Shown: positions 1-4,885, numbered from the stretch's first letter. The stretch is DNA of 6,101 bases from an uncultured euryarchaeote (GCA_937881505.1 CALGEM010000095.1:1-6101); one strand, 5' to 3'. Notes: a model not told the origin generated them from the letters alone. Made by a program: numbers and translations.

Positions 1-472
1 CAGCATTGGTTCGGTGGCTTTGTGCGACCTTTGTACTTCGGCGGCGGCGGCGACTGACACGGTGGCCTGGGCGTTCGAGCACGGCCGTGATGTCCATACC
101 AAAGATTCCGATGTCGGGGTCGTACTTCTGTCCGGGGAAGTCCGTGTAATCTCGAACACCGAAGGAAAGGTTGCCCTCTCGGTCAAAGTTCCAAGCAGGA
201 ATGGTGTTCTCTCGACAGTCAAAGGCGCTGGTCAAGAAGGCCTTGATGGCTTCTTGGTTGCGCATGGTGGCTTTGCAGCCAATGGGTGCACCGACACGGA
301 CCTTGAGGTCGCGGTTCTGAATGCGACCGAGGGTTCGCTGGGGCTTGACGCCGGTGACCATCTCAAGCACGTTTTCGGCGTTGACGAGGCGTTCGCCGCC
401 TTCACCGACACCGATGTTCACGCACACCTTGGTGATGCGAAGTTGACTCATGGGGTTGGCAGTGGCGCTCAT
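1..472 (-). CDS. rpl5: Large-subunit ribosomal protein uL5 (L5), 5' part, truncated by the window edge
   Basis: uL5 sits in the central protuberance, binds 5S rRNA and touches the P-site tRNA. Reading the minus strand from ATG at 472 gives 157 residues with no stop up to base 1. Seen: NPMSQLRITKVCVNIGVGEG (residues 6-25), the family's N-terminal signature; a TGVKPQRTLGR stretch at 40-50; DFPGQKYDPDIGIFGMD at 111-127, the most conserved block; then LERPGHRV and an Arg-rich run (R141-R145). Archaeal uL5 is usually about 170-185 residues, so perhaps 15-30 residues are missing. The start at 472 overlaps the eS4 stop (ATGA) and has a GGAGGTG site 5 bases upstream; Met8 is a weaker alternative. Its position after eS4 is the usual archaeal spc order, so uS14 and uS8 would be expected next, outside the window. 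Confidence 0.95.
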   Translation of the reverse strand, partial: MSATANPMSQLRITKVCVNIGVGEGGERLVNAENVLEMVTGVKPQRTLGRIQNRDLKVRVGAPIGCKATMRNQEAIKAFLTSAFDCRENTIPAWNFDREGNLSFGVRDYTDFPGQKYDPDIGIFGMDITAVLERPGHRVSRRRRRSTKVAQSHRTNA

Positions 473-1167
473 TCAGCCACCTCCGTGAGGGGCATGCTAG
501 CGTCGCCGATGGCGAACACGTTGCGAGCAACCGTACCGAAGCCATCAAACAGAACTTCGTTGGGCATGCTGGAGCGCTTGACGATGTATTCTTTGACATC
601 CGAGGTGGAACCGACGTGAGCACCACCGATGAGGTAGCATCGGGTGCCTTCGCCGAAACGAATGTGCTCCAGAATCTTCTGGTCGGGGAGGTTCAACTTG
701 AGCGAATCGCCCGTGTTGTACTCCGAAGGGTCGTCAACGATAATGTTGCGGCCGTCGTGGAGGTTGAGTTGGGTGCGACCGCCCTTGATGGTGGTCTTGC
801 CTTCAATGCGGCACACCTTCCACGAGGCTTCCTTGGCACCGATTGGGCGGTACTGGAGTCGGCCATTGTGGTCGAGGACGCATCGGTAGTTGTCTTCACC
901 AAGGGTGAGGACGTCCATCAAGCCAACACCGCGGCGGGTATCTTTGACGACTCGACCGTCGATCTTGGCGAGTTCATTGTGGAGAATGAATCGGACTTCA
1001 CGAGCGGTCTTCGCAAGACCAAGCACGTCCCGAACCACGAGCGTGATGGGCATGCAGAGCTCAAGCGAGTGGGCACCAGGGGTTGGGCGAGTGACCCAGA
1101 CCGAGGTCTTTCGTGGCAAAGGCCAGCTTCGTGGCATGGCCAAGCGCTTCAAGTGGTTGCTGCTCAT
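469..1167 (-). CDS. rps4e: Small-subunit ribosomal protein eS4 (S4e)
   Basis: eS4 is a small-subunit protein shared by archaea and eukaryotes and absent from bacteria, so it settles the domain of the source. From ATG at 1167 it is 232 residues, normal for archaeal S4e (about 235-245). Seen: HLKRLAMPRSWPLPRKTSVW at 5-24, the family N-terminal signature; PGAHSLE at 30-36; an S4-type RNA-binding domain around 42-100 with VLGLAKTAREV and the ILHNELAKIDGRVVKD strand-turn; VGLMDVLTL at 81-89; a central S4e domain; and a C-terminal KOW-like segment around 170-205 (FGEGTRCYLIGGAHVG). An upstream in-frame TTG at 1176 would add MND, but the AGGAG site at 1177-1181 sits 9 bases from the ATG, so I chose the ATG. 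It starts 5 bases after the uL24 stop and overlaps uL5 by 4 bases. Confidence 0.97.
   Translation of the reverse strand: MSSNHLKRLAMPRSWPLPRKTSVWVTRPTPGAHSLELCMPITLVVRDVLGLAKTAREVRFILHNELAKIDGRVVKDTRRGVGLMDVLTLGEDNYRCVLDHNGRLQYRPIGAKEASWKVCRIEGKTTIKGGRTQLNLHDGRNIIVDDPSEYNTGDSLKLNLPDQKILEHIRFGEGTRCYLIGGAHVGSTSDVKEYIVKRSSMPNEVLFDGFGTVARNVFAIGDASMPLTEVAE
478..484 (-). promoter_or_regulatory. Ribosome binding site of rpl5
   Basis: GGAGGTG on the minus strand lies inside the last codons of the eS4 gene, 5 bases before the uL5 ATG at 472. It supports that start over the in-frame Met8 and implies translational coupling, since the eS4 stop and uL5 start share the ATGA at 469-472. Confidence 0.85.
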
Positions 1168-1172
1168 ATCAT

Positions 1173-1580
1173 TCAACTCCTGTTACCAGTCAATTTTGCG
1201 ATGCGGAGGCGGTCCGACTCATCGAGTTGAGTCACCACCACGTTCGAGACGTGCACTGGAACCGCCTCTTCCTTGTTATCGGCCTTGCTGGCCTTGACAC
1301 CTTCAATGTACAAACGACCCTTTTCAGCGTCGATGCGGAGAACGGCACCGGTCAACGGCTCGTTGTTGCGCTTGCCGCCGTGGCGCTTGCCACCGTGAGC
1401 TTGGTCGCCTCGGGTGACCTGAACCACATCGCCAACACGGACGGTGACGGTTCGAACACCGGCGAAACGGGCGTCGGGCTTGCTCAGTTGGAGACGAGCG
1501 GCCACGCGCTTGCGCTTCTGGTGCATGGGCGCGTTGAAGTGCGCCTTGCGTTGTTTGCCTGGTTTCATACTCTTGACCAT
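1173..1580 (-). CDS. rpl24: Large-subunit ribosomal protein uL24 (L24), with a duplicated HGGKR in the KOW loop
   Basis: uL24 is an early assembly protein that binds domain I of 23S rRNA near the exit tunnel. The product is 135 residues. Seen: the archaeal/eukaryotic N-terminal block SMKPGKQRKAHFNAPMHQKR (4-23) with a basic run to about R29; FAGVRTVTVRVGDVVQVTRGD (39-59), the first half of the KOW motif; LTGAVLRIDAEKGRLYIEGV (76-95), the second half; and an extended C-terminal strand ending in GNRS. Between the KOW halves, where archaeal homologues usually have a short loop like FKGHEGK, this protein has HGGKRHGGKR (62-71) followed by NNEP, about ten residues longer than I expect. The start at 1580 is preceded by GAGGGA at 1586-1591 with 5 bases between; Met5 is unlikely. 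The gap from the uL14 stop is 9 bases. Confidence 0.97.
   Translation of the reverse strand: MVKSMKPGKQRKAHFNAPMHQKRKRVAARLQLSKPDARFAGVRTVTVRVGDVVQVTRGDQAHGGKRHGGKRNNEPLTGAVLRIDAEKGRLYIEGVKASKADNKEEAVPVHVSNVVVTQLDESDRLRIAKLTGNRS
1177..1181 (-). promoter_or_regulatory. Ribosome binding site of rps4e
   Basis: AGGAG on the minus strand, within the last codons of the uL24 gene and 9 bases upstream of the eS4 ATG at 1167. It favours that ATG over the in-frame TTG at 1176, which directly follows the motif with no spacer. Confidence 0.75.
1368..1397. repeat. 15-base tandem duplication inside rpl24
   Basis: Two adjacent 15-base units on the plus strand, GCGCTTGCCGCCGTG (1368-1382) and GCGCTTGCCACCGTG (1383-1397), differ at one base. 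On the coding strand each unit encodes HGGKR, and the differing base is a silent GGC/GGT glycine change. The repeat is in frame and lies in the loop of the uL24 KOW domain (residues 62-71). It looks like a slippage duplication kept because it preserves the frame. Confidence 0.9.
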
Positions 1581-1585
1581 TTCAA

Positions 1586-1591
1586 TCCCTC
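1586..1591 (-). promoter_or_regulatory. Ribosome binding site of rpl24, overlapping the rpl14 stop
   Basis: GAGGGA on the minus strand shares its first two bases with the rpl14 TGA stop (1590-1592), giving TGAGGGA, and lies 5 bases before the rpl24 ATG at 1580. It is a one-base variant of the TGAGGTGA layout seen at the upstream junctions. Confidence 0.75.
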
Positions 1592-1988
1592 ACACAATTT
1601 GCTTTGCATTGGCTGCGATACGAGGCCAGCGTTCGGCGGCCTCACGAGCAACGGGTCCCTTGATGTCGGAACCGGTGACGTCGCCCTTTTCGTTGACGAT
1701 GACACATGCGTTGTCTTCGAATTGGACCCACGTTCCGTCAACACGACGGAAGGGGCGGCGCTGGCGAATGATGACAGCGTTGAACATTTGTCGGCGGGTG
1801 TCTGGCGTACCCTTCTTGACGGATACTTTGGCCATATCGCCCACACCAGCGGCTGGGTATCGGCGCATGGTGCCGCCGAGCTTCAGCACGTTGAGAATCT
1901 GGACGACCTTGGCGCCCGTGTTGTCAGCGACGTGGAGACGTGCTGCCGTGGGTAGGCCTCGGGTTTGCTTACCGGCGATGCCCTTCAT
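1590..1988 (-). CDS. rpl14: Large-subunit ribosomal protein uL14 (L14)
   Basis: uL14 lies on the subunit interface of the large subunit, bridging to the small-subunit rRNA and forming part of the GTPase-facing surface. The product is 132 residues, the usual archaeal size. Seen: the archaeal N-terminus MKGIAGKQTRGLPTAARL; the core signature ADNTGAKVVQIL (21-32, counting from the ATG at 1988); GDMAKVSVKKGTPDTRRQMFNAV with the KKG turn; the RQRRPFRR basic strand; DNACVIVNEKGDVTGSDIKGPVAREAAERWPRIAANAK, the C-terminal block. An in-frame TTG at 1991 would add one Met, but the ATG at 1988 has a GGAGGTG site with 7 bases between and overlaps the uS17 TGA by one base (TGATG), so I use the ATG. The stop falls inside the next gene's ribosome binding site. 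Confidence 0.97.
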   Translation of the reverse strand: MKGIAGKQTRGLPTAARLHVADNTGAKVVQILNVLKLGGTMRRYPAAGVGDMAKVSVKKGTPDTRRQMFNAVIIRQRRPFRRVDGTWVQFEDNACVIVNEKGDVTGSDIKGPVAREAAERWPRIAANAKQIV

Positions 1989-2323
1989 CAAGCAACACCT
2001 CCGGAGTTCTCAATGACACAGAATGAAACGGTCTTGGAAAGCGGACGGCATTCCATGACCTTCACGTTGTCGCCGATGTTGACTTCGCCGATGCACGAAG
2101 GAAGGTGAGCGGAAACGACGCTGGTGCGCTTTTCGAATCGCTCGTACTTCTTCATGTAGCGAACATTGTGTCGCTCGATGGTGATGGTCTTCTGCATACC
2201 AACACTGGAGACGGTTCCCTCGAGGACTTGTCCTCGGAGGCGCAAACTGCCGTAGAACGGACAGTTCACATCACCATCCCACTCGCCGGTGGGGTTCTTC
2301 ACGTCAACGCCAATGTCTCGCAT
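1988..2323 (-). CDS. rps17: Small-subunit ribosomal protein uS17 (S17)
   Basis: uS17 is a primary 16S rRNA binder in the small-subunit body with an OB-fold. From the ATG at 2323 it is 111 residues, standard for archaea. Seen: the archaeal N-terminus MRDIGVDVKNPTG; VNCPFYGSLRLRGQVLEG, where archaeal homologues carry the CPFHG-type block; MQKTITIERHNVRYMKKYERFEKR, the RNA-binding strands; and AHLPSCIGEVNIGDNVKVMECRPLSKTVSFCVIE, the C-terminal signature with ECRPLSKT. The open frame runs further upstream to 2413, but that extension overlaps rnp1 and lacks S17 similarity; GGAAGG at 2333-2338, 9 bases from the ATG, supports 2323. The block upstream of CPF reads WDGDVNCPFYG, so the first Cys and the His that I recall from many archaeal homologues are not present. 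It follows rnp1 by 4 bases. Confidence 0.97.
   Translation of the reverse strand: MRDIGVDVKNPTGEWDGDVNCPFYGSLRLRGQVLEGTVSSVGMQKTITIERHNVRYMKKYERFEKRTSVVSAHLPSCIGEVNIGDNVKVMECRPLSKTVSFCVIENSGGVA
1996..2002 (-). promoter_or_regulatory. Ribosome binding site of rpl14
   Basis: GGAGGTG on the minus strand, encoded within the last codons of rps17 (the Gly-Gly-Val near its C-terminus), 7 bases before the rpl14 ATG at 1988. With the TGATG stop-start overlap it indicates termination-reinitiation coupling of uL14 to uS17. Confidence 0.85.
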
Positions 2324-2327
2324 CGTA

Positions 2328-2585
2328 TCATGCCTTCCTGTATGTTCGGTGGATCCTGTCTTCGGGGCGCTGACCCACCATGGCCCCTTGGATGACGACA
2401 TCGTTGTCGTCAACGGTGAATGTGATGCTGGCCTTGTTGAGGACCAGTTGTTGGTCGCCCTCGAGGAGTGCGACGGTGTTTCGGGTCTCGTCCACGACGA
2501 TGCCCGTGCGACCGGTCAAGGTCGGGTCGGTGGAGGAGGTGATGGTCATGGAGCGACCGATCCAAGGTTGGTTGTACATGTTCAT
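2328..2585 (-). CDS. rnp1: RNase P protein component 1 (Rpp29/Pop4 family)
   Basis: This is the archaeal homologue of eukaryotic Pop4/Rpp29, a protein subunit of RNase P, which with the catalytic RNA removes 5' leaders from pre-tRNA. From ATG at 2585 it is 85 residues, at the short end of the family (roughly 90-130). Seen: WIGRSMTITSSTDPTLTGRT at 8-27, then GIVVDETRNTVAL at 28-40, the family's hallmark DETRNT segment of the Sm-like barrel; a central strand pair; and MVGQRPEDRIHRTYRKA at 69-85, with the conserved RPEDR. The open frame extends to 2663, but that part lies within aIF1 and has no family similarity; GGAGGTG at 2593-2599, 7 bases from the ATG, favours 2585. Met3 is a possible alternative. 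Its place between aIF1 and uS17 is the common euryarchaeal arrangement. Confidence 0.93.
   Translation of the reverse strand: MNMYNQPWIGRSMTITSSTDPTLTGRTGIVVDETRNTVALLEGDQQLVLNKASITFTVDDNDVVIQGAMVGQRPEDRIHRTYRKA
2333..2338 (-). promoter_or_regulatory. Ribosome binding site of rps17
   Basis: GGAAGG on the minus strand, in the last codons of rnp1, 9 bases before the rps17 ATG at 2323. It is weaker than the GAGGTGA sites of the other genes but helps to place the start at MRDIG rather than in the long upstream extension of the frame. Confidence 0.6.
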
Positions 2586-2586
2586 A

Positions 2587-2886
2587 TCATCGCACCTCCA
2601 CATTGAATCCGTTATTCCTGAGCACTTCTGCAGCTTTTTTCTTGTGATCTCCTTGAAGTTCAATCAATCGTCCTTTGACCGTTCCGCCTGCTGCACATTT
2701 GTTCTTCAGGAGTTTGGCAAGTTGATTGATGTCAATTGCTGCGTCGTCAATGCCCTCCACTTTTGTTACGATTTTTCCATAGCGTCTTCGGTCGGTTGAG
2801 AGAATGGCTTTTTGTTGCTCCTTTGCAATTTCTTGGCAGATGCACAGTTCATCGGGTAGTCCGCAAACGTTGCAAATAGCCGCCAT
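2587..2886 (-). CDS. Translation initiation factor aIF1 (SUI1 family) with N-terminal Cys motif
   Basis: aIF1 binds the small subunit near the P site and enforces accurate start-codon selection. The product is 99 residues, typical of archaeal aIF1. Seen: an N-terminal Cys cluster C5-x2-C8-GLPDEL-C15-x-C17, a likely zinc knuckle known from archaeal SUI1 proteins; a linker; then the SUI1 domain from about residue 35, with RRRYGKIVTKVEGID, the KCAAGGTVKG turn (63-72), IELQGDHKKKAAEVL (76-89) and a short C-terminal strand GFNVEVR. The start at 2886 has GAGGTGA (2896-2902) 9 bases upstream, with a second GGAG nearer. Composition is unlike the neighbours: about 45% GC by my hand count of 2581-2880, and Lys codons are 8 AAA to 3 AAG, against 2 AAA to 14 AAG in uS3. 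The 25-base gap before it is the largest in the window. Confidence 0.96.
   Translation of the reverse strand: MAAICNVCGLPDELCICQEIAKEQQKAILSTDRRRYGKIVTKVEGIDDAAIDINQLAKLLKNKCAAGGTVKGRLIELQGDHKKKAAEVLRNNGFNVEVR
2593..2599 (-). promoter_or_regulatory. Ribosome binding site of rnp1
   Basis: GGAGGTG on the minus strand, coding for the Val-Glu-Val near the aIF1 C-terminus, 7 bases upstream of the rnp1 ATG at 2585. It decides against the longer open frame starting at 2663. The aIF1 TGA (2587-2589) lies between the site and the start codon. Confidence 0.85.
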
Positions 2887-2895
2887 TGTTCTCCA

Positions 2896-2902
2896 TCACC
2901 TC
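2896..2902 (-). promoter_or_regulatory. Ribosome binding site of the aIF1 gene
   Basis: GAGGTGA on the minus strand in the 25-base gap between uL29 and aIF1, 9 bases from the ATG at 2886. A second purine run, GGAG, lies 4 bases from the ATG. This is the only GAGGTGA in the window that is not fused to the preceding stop codon. Confidence 0.7.
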
Positions 2903-2911
2903 TTGTTGTTT

Positions 2912-3109
2912 TCACTGACCGTTGTTCATGTGCGTCTTCAAGCGCGCAATGCTTCGGCGGGTCGCTTTGTAGGCACCCATGTTGGAAGGTGTACCACCCA
3001 GCGCTTTTTCTGCACGAAGTTGGAGCAACTCCTCCTGCAACTCAAGCAGGCGAGCTTCTCGAGCCTCAGCGCTCATGGAAGCGATTTCTCGGTTGGAAAC
3101 GTAGCTCAC
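2912..3109 (-). CDS. rpl29: Large-subunit ribosomal protein uL29 (L29), GTG start
   Basis: uL29 is a small helical hairpin at the exit-tunnel rim beside uL23, part of the docking site for nascent-chain factors. The product is 65 residues, normal for the family. Seen: an N-terminal segment SNREIASMSAEAREARLLEL leading into the first long helix (LQEELLQLRAEKALGG, residues 24-39), then GTPSNMGAYKATRRSIARLKT, the second helix with the conserved R-R-x-I-A-R-x-K-T pattern (51-59). Translation starts at GTG (3107-3109), which overlaps the uS3 TGA as GTGA, with GGAGGG 6 bases upstream inside the uS3 gene. The first internal ATG (Met12) would cut the first helix region and lacks this site. The last residues MNNGQ form a short polar tail. 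Confidence 0.95.
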   Translation of the reverse strand: MSYVSNREIASMSAEAREARLLELQEELLQLRAEKALGGTPSNMGAYKATRRSIARLKTHMNNGQ

Positions 3110-3765
3110 TCAGAACCCTCCTCTGCGGCGGCCTCTTGTGCGGCTTGGATCTTGAGTTCCTCTTCCGAGAAAATGCTGATTTCGTGTGGGAGGCGGGTGC
3201 CTGGTCGCATGATTTCGACGGTGACACCGATGGTTCCCAATTTCTTGACAGCGACGGAGTAGCCTTTGTCCATGTGCTGAAGAGCGGTCTCACCGCAATA
3301 CTTCACGTGGCCACGGATGTACTTCTCGGTTCGGTTTCGGGAACCCGTCAACTTTCCAGCAACGGTGACGATGACACCACGGGCGCCAGCATCCATGATG
3401 TTCTGGGCAGCGCTGTGGCACGAGCGGCGGTGATACCAGCCACGCTCAAGGGAGGCAGCGATCTTCTCTGCCATGACCTGAGCGTTCAAGGTCGGGTTCT
3501 TGACTTCCTCAACCTTGAGCTTGGGGTTGGCCAAGTCGAATTCTTGGTTGAGGCGGTTTTGAAGGTCGTTGATGATCTTCCCCTTTCGGCCGATGACCAT
3601 ACCAGGGCGCTCGGCGTGGACGGTGACTTCTGTTCCTCCAGGAACACGGCGGATGTCAAGACCACCAAATCCAGACTTGGAGGTGTTCTTCATCAAGAAT
3701 TCACGGACGAGCAGCCGCTCGACGTTGCGGTTAACGAGGGTTCGTAGAATGCTTTGCTTGCTCAT
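3106..3765 (-). CDS. rps3: Small-subunit ribosomal protein uS3 (S3)
   Basis: uS3 lies in the small-subunit head at the mRNA entry site. From ATG at 3765 it is 219 residues, within the archaeal range. Seen: the N-terminal helix VNRNVERLLVREFLMKN (11-27); GFGGLDIRRVPGGTEVTVHAERPG (32-55); a type II KH domain with the GxxG-like turn VIGRKGKII (58-66); the LNAQVMAEKIAASLERGW helix followed by YHRRSCHSAAQNIM (111-124); GARGVIVTVAGKLTGSRNRTEKYIRG (127-152), the C-domain signature; and GVTVEIMRPGTRLP (180-193). The tail from about 200 is Glu/Ala-rich and acidic. An upstream in-frame GTG at 3774 would add MNI, but that GTG is part of the GAGGTGA ribosome binding site, so the ATG 5 bases past it is used. 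The stop overlaps the rpl29 start. Confidence 0.97.
   Translation of the reverse strand: MSKQSILRTLVNRNVERLLVREFLMKNTSKSGFGGLDIRRVPGGTEVTVHAERPGMVIGRKGKIINDLQNRLNQEFDLANPKLKVEEVKNPTLNAQVMAEKIAASLERGWYHRRSCHSAAQNIMDAGARGVIVTVAGKLTGSRNRTEKYIRGHVKYCGETALQHMDKGYSVAVKKLGTIGVTVEIMRPGTRLPHEISIFSEEELKIQAAQEAAAEEGSE
3116..3121 (-). promoter_or_regulatory. Ribosome binding site of rpl29
   Basis: GGAGGG on the minus strand, within the last codons of rps3, 6 bases before the GTG start of rpl29 at 3109. It supports a GTG start that overlaps the rps3 stop by four bases (GTGA), a standard coupling arrangement. Confidence 0.75.
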
Positions 3766-3770
3766 GATGT

Positions 3771-3778
3771 TCACCTCA
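3771..3778 (-). promoter_or_regulatory. Fused stop/ribosome binding site TGAGGTGA, rpl22 to rps3
   Basis: TGAGGTGA on the minus strand: TGA (3776-3778) ends rpl22, and GAGGTGA is the binding site for the rps3 ATG at 3765, 5 bases away. It rules out the GTG at 3774 as the rps3 start, since that GTG lies within the site itself. Confidence 0.9.
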
Positions 3779-4372
3779 GAAGTCGTCCTCCAGTTCGTCG
3801 CCGATAGCGTTCATGTCTTCCAAGAAGACTTCCAAGTTCACGCGGTAGTGGTTGCTTGGCGTTGCACGGCCTCGGGCTCGTGGAATCCATCCCTTTCGGA
3901 TGGGTCCACGGTGAGCGGCGATGTGCGTGATGACCATTTCATCAGCATCGATGTCCTCGTACTGGAAGCGAGCGTTTTCCATCGCACTCTCGATGAGTTT
4001 GATGATGGCACGAGAGGCCTTGACCGGGTATCGACCTGGACCGACACCACCCTTGCGGTGGCCGACCATGGACGGGCCTGAGCGTCGCTTGCGCTTGTTT
4101 CCACTGCCGAGTCGGAAGGGAACGGCGGCGGCCTTGCGGCGCACATCAGCACGGTCCGAATCAATACGAAGCACTTCGTTGAGGTAAGCAACGGCTTCCC
4201 CAGCGGTCTTGTTCTTAACGGCACGACAGACTTCGAAACAGTGCTTGACGTGCATGTCCACGTTGGTCGCACGTGCGGTTGCAAGACGGTTGCCCTGCAA
4301 GAGCTGCGTGTAGCCGCGTTGTGGAAGTTGATGACGACGACTTCGTCGATCCATTTGGTTTCGCTTTGCCAT
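3776..4372 (-). CDS. rpl22: Large-subunit ribosomal protein uL22 (L22), enlarged
   Basis: uL22 binds all 23S rRNA domains and its long hairpin lines the exit tunnel. From ATG at 4372 it is 198 residues, against about 150-155 for many archaeal L22. Seen: a basic N-terminal stretch (residues 1-20, many Arg) before the usual opening YTQLLQGNRLATARATNVDM; HCFEVCRAVKNKTAGEAVAYL (44-64); AVPFR at 83-87; an insert-like basic loop LGSGNKRKRRSGPSMVGHRK (88-107); GPGRYPVKASRAIIKLIESA (111-130); and the tunnel hairpin VITHIAAHRGPIRKGWIPRARGRATP (147-172). The C-terminus ends in an acidic tail, GDELEDDF. A GTG at 4381 in frame would add MRK, but it belongs to the GAGGTGA site 5 bases before the ATG. It begins 10 bases after rps19. 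Confidence 0.97.
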   Translation of the reverse strand: MAKRNQMDRRSRRHQLPQRGYTQLLQGNRLATARATNVDMHVKHCFEVCRAVKNKTAGEAVAYLNEVLRIDSDRADVRRKAAAVPFRLGSGNKRKRRSGPSMVGHRKGGVGPGRYPVKASRAIIKLIESAMENARFQYEDIDADEMVITHIAAHRGPIRKGWIPRARGRATPSNHYRVNLEVFLEDMNAIGDELEDDF

Positions 4373-4377
4373 CTTTC

Positions 4378-4385
4378 TCACCTCA
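4378..4385 (-). promoter_or_regulatory. Fused stop/ribosome binding site TGAGGTGA, rps19 to rpl22
   Basis: TGAGGTGA on the minus strand: TGA (4383-4385) ends rps19 and GAGGTGA serves the rpl22 ATG at 4372, 5 bases away. It makes the upstream in-frame GTG at 4381 an unlikely start. Confidence 0.9.
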
Positions 4386-4871
4386 CTTCAATGGAACGTG
4401 CTTGGACGAACGGGTAGCACCTACACCCGGACCGCTGTGGGTCACGCCTCGTCGGGTCACTGCGAATTCGCCAAGGTAGTGGCCAATCATCTCAGGCTTG
4501 ACATCGATTTCAACGAAATGTTGACCGTTGTGGATGGCGATGCGGCGACCGACAAATTGTGGGAGAATGGGCATGTCTCGGCGGTGGGTTCGGATGGTTT
4601 TGGTACCGGACCGAAGCACACGGGCCATGAAATGCTCGTTTTCGGTGGACATGCCTCGACCGAGGCTTCGTCGAACTCTGGAGGGCAGAAGGCCGACGAT
4701 GTAGTCTTGGTCTTCAGTCTCTGGCCACATGGGCATTTGGTTCAACTCTTCCATGGTGAATCCACGGTAAGTGAACTCCTTCTTCACACGTGCCGAGGTG
4801 GTCGAAAGGCGCTTACGTGCCTTACGTCGACTGGCCTTGGGGGTCATAAACGACTTCTTCTTCTTAGCCAT
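4383..4871 (-). CDS. rps19: Small-subunit ribosomal protein uS19 (S19)
   Basis: uS19 lies in the small-subunit head beside uS13 and helps form the bridge to the central protuberance. The product is 162 residues; archaeal S19 is commonly about 130-150. Seen: a very basic N-terminal tail (residues 1-31, with KKKK at 3-6 and alternating Arg/Lys); KEFTYRGFTMEELNQMP (31-47), the archaeal/eukaryotic signature; LLPSRVRRSLGRGM (61-74); KTIRTHRRDMPILPQFVGRRIAIHNGQHFVEIDV (91-124), the rRNA-binding core; and KPEMIGHYLGEFAVTRRGVTHSGPGVGATRSSKHVPLK at the C-terminus, strongly conserved in the family. The ATG at 4871 has GAGGTGA ending 6 bases upstream. The gap from rpl2 is 11 bases and the stop is embedded in the rpl22 ribosome binding site. 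Confidence 0.97.
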   Translation of the reverse strand: MAKKKKSFMTPKASRRKARKRLSTTSARVKKEFTYRGFTMEELNQMPMWPETEDQDYIVGLLPSRVRRSLGRGMSTENEHFMARVLRSGTKTIRTHRRDMPILPQFVGRRIAIHNGQHFVEIDVKPEMIGHYLGEFAVTRRGVTHSGPGVGATRSSKHVPLK

Positions 4872-4877
4872 GCATCA

Positions 4878-4885
4878 TCACCTCA
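4878..4885 (-). promoter_or_regulatory. Fused stop/ribosome binding site TGAGGTGA, rpl2 to rps19
   Basis: TGAGGTGA on the minus strand: TGA (4883-4885) ends rpl2 and GAGGTGA lies 6 bases before the rps19 ATG at 4871. The pairing region continues as GAGGTGAT. Confidence 0.9.

Noticed and set aside
14..619. Plus-strand open frame of 201 codons at the left end
   Set aside because: It is antisense to uL5 and eS4, which have clear family signatures; no recognisable domain, and it crosses a gene junction. Long antisense frames are expected opposite GC-rich third-position genes.
1113..1955. Plus-strand open frame of 280 codons, the longest in the window
   Set aside because: It runs antisense through eS4, uL24 and uL14. 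The Val/Ala/Gly/Asp-rich product looks like a reverse-strand translation of basic ribosomal proteins, and no ribosome binding site or family motif supports it.
1988..2413. Longer uS17 beginning at 2413 with 30 more residues
   Set aside because: The extension lies in the rnp1 coding region, has no S17 similarity, and the MRDIGVDV start at 2323 matches the archaeal family.
2328..2663. Longer Rnp1 beginning at 2663
   Set aside because: The first 26 residues are read out of frame through the aIF1 C-terminus, while GGAGGTG sits 7 bases before the ATG at 2585.
2887..2911. Promoter or regulatory leader in the 25-base gap before aIF1
   Set aside because: Too short to hold a TATA/BRE set for aIF1, and I see no clear TATA box in the end of uL29; only a ribosome binding site is supported.
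2989..3747. Plus-strand open frame of 252 codons opposite uS3 and uL29
   Set aside because: Antisense shadow of uS3; composition is biased and no motif is recognised.
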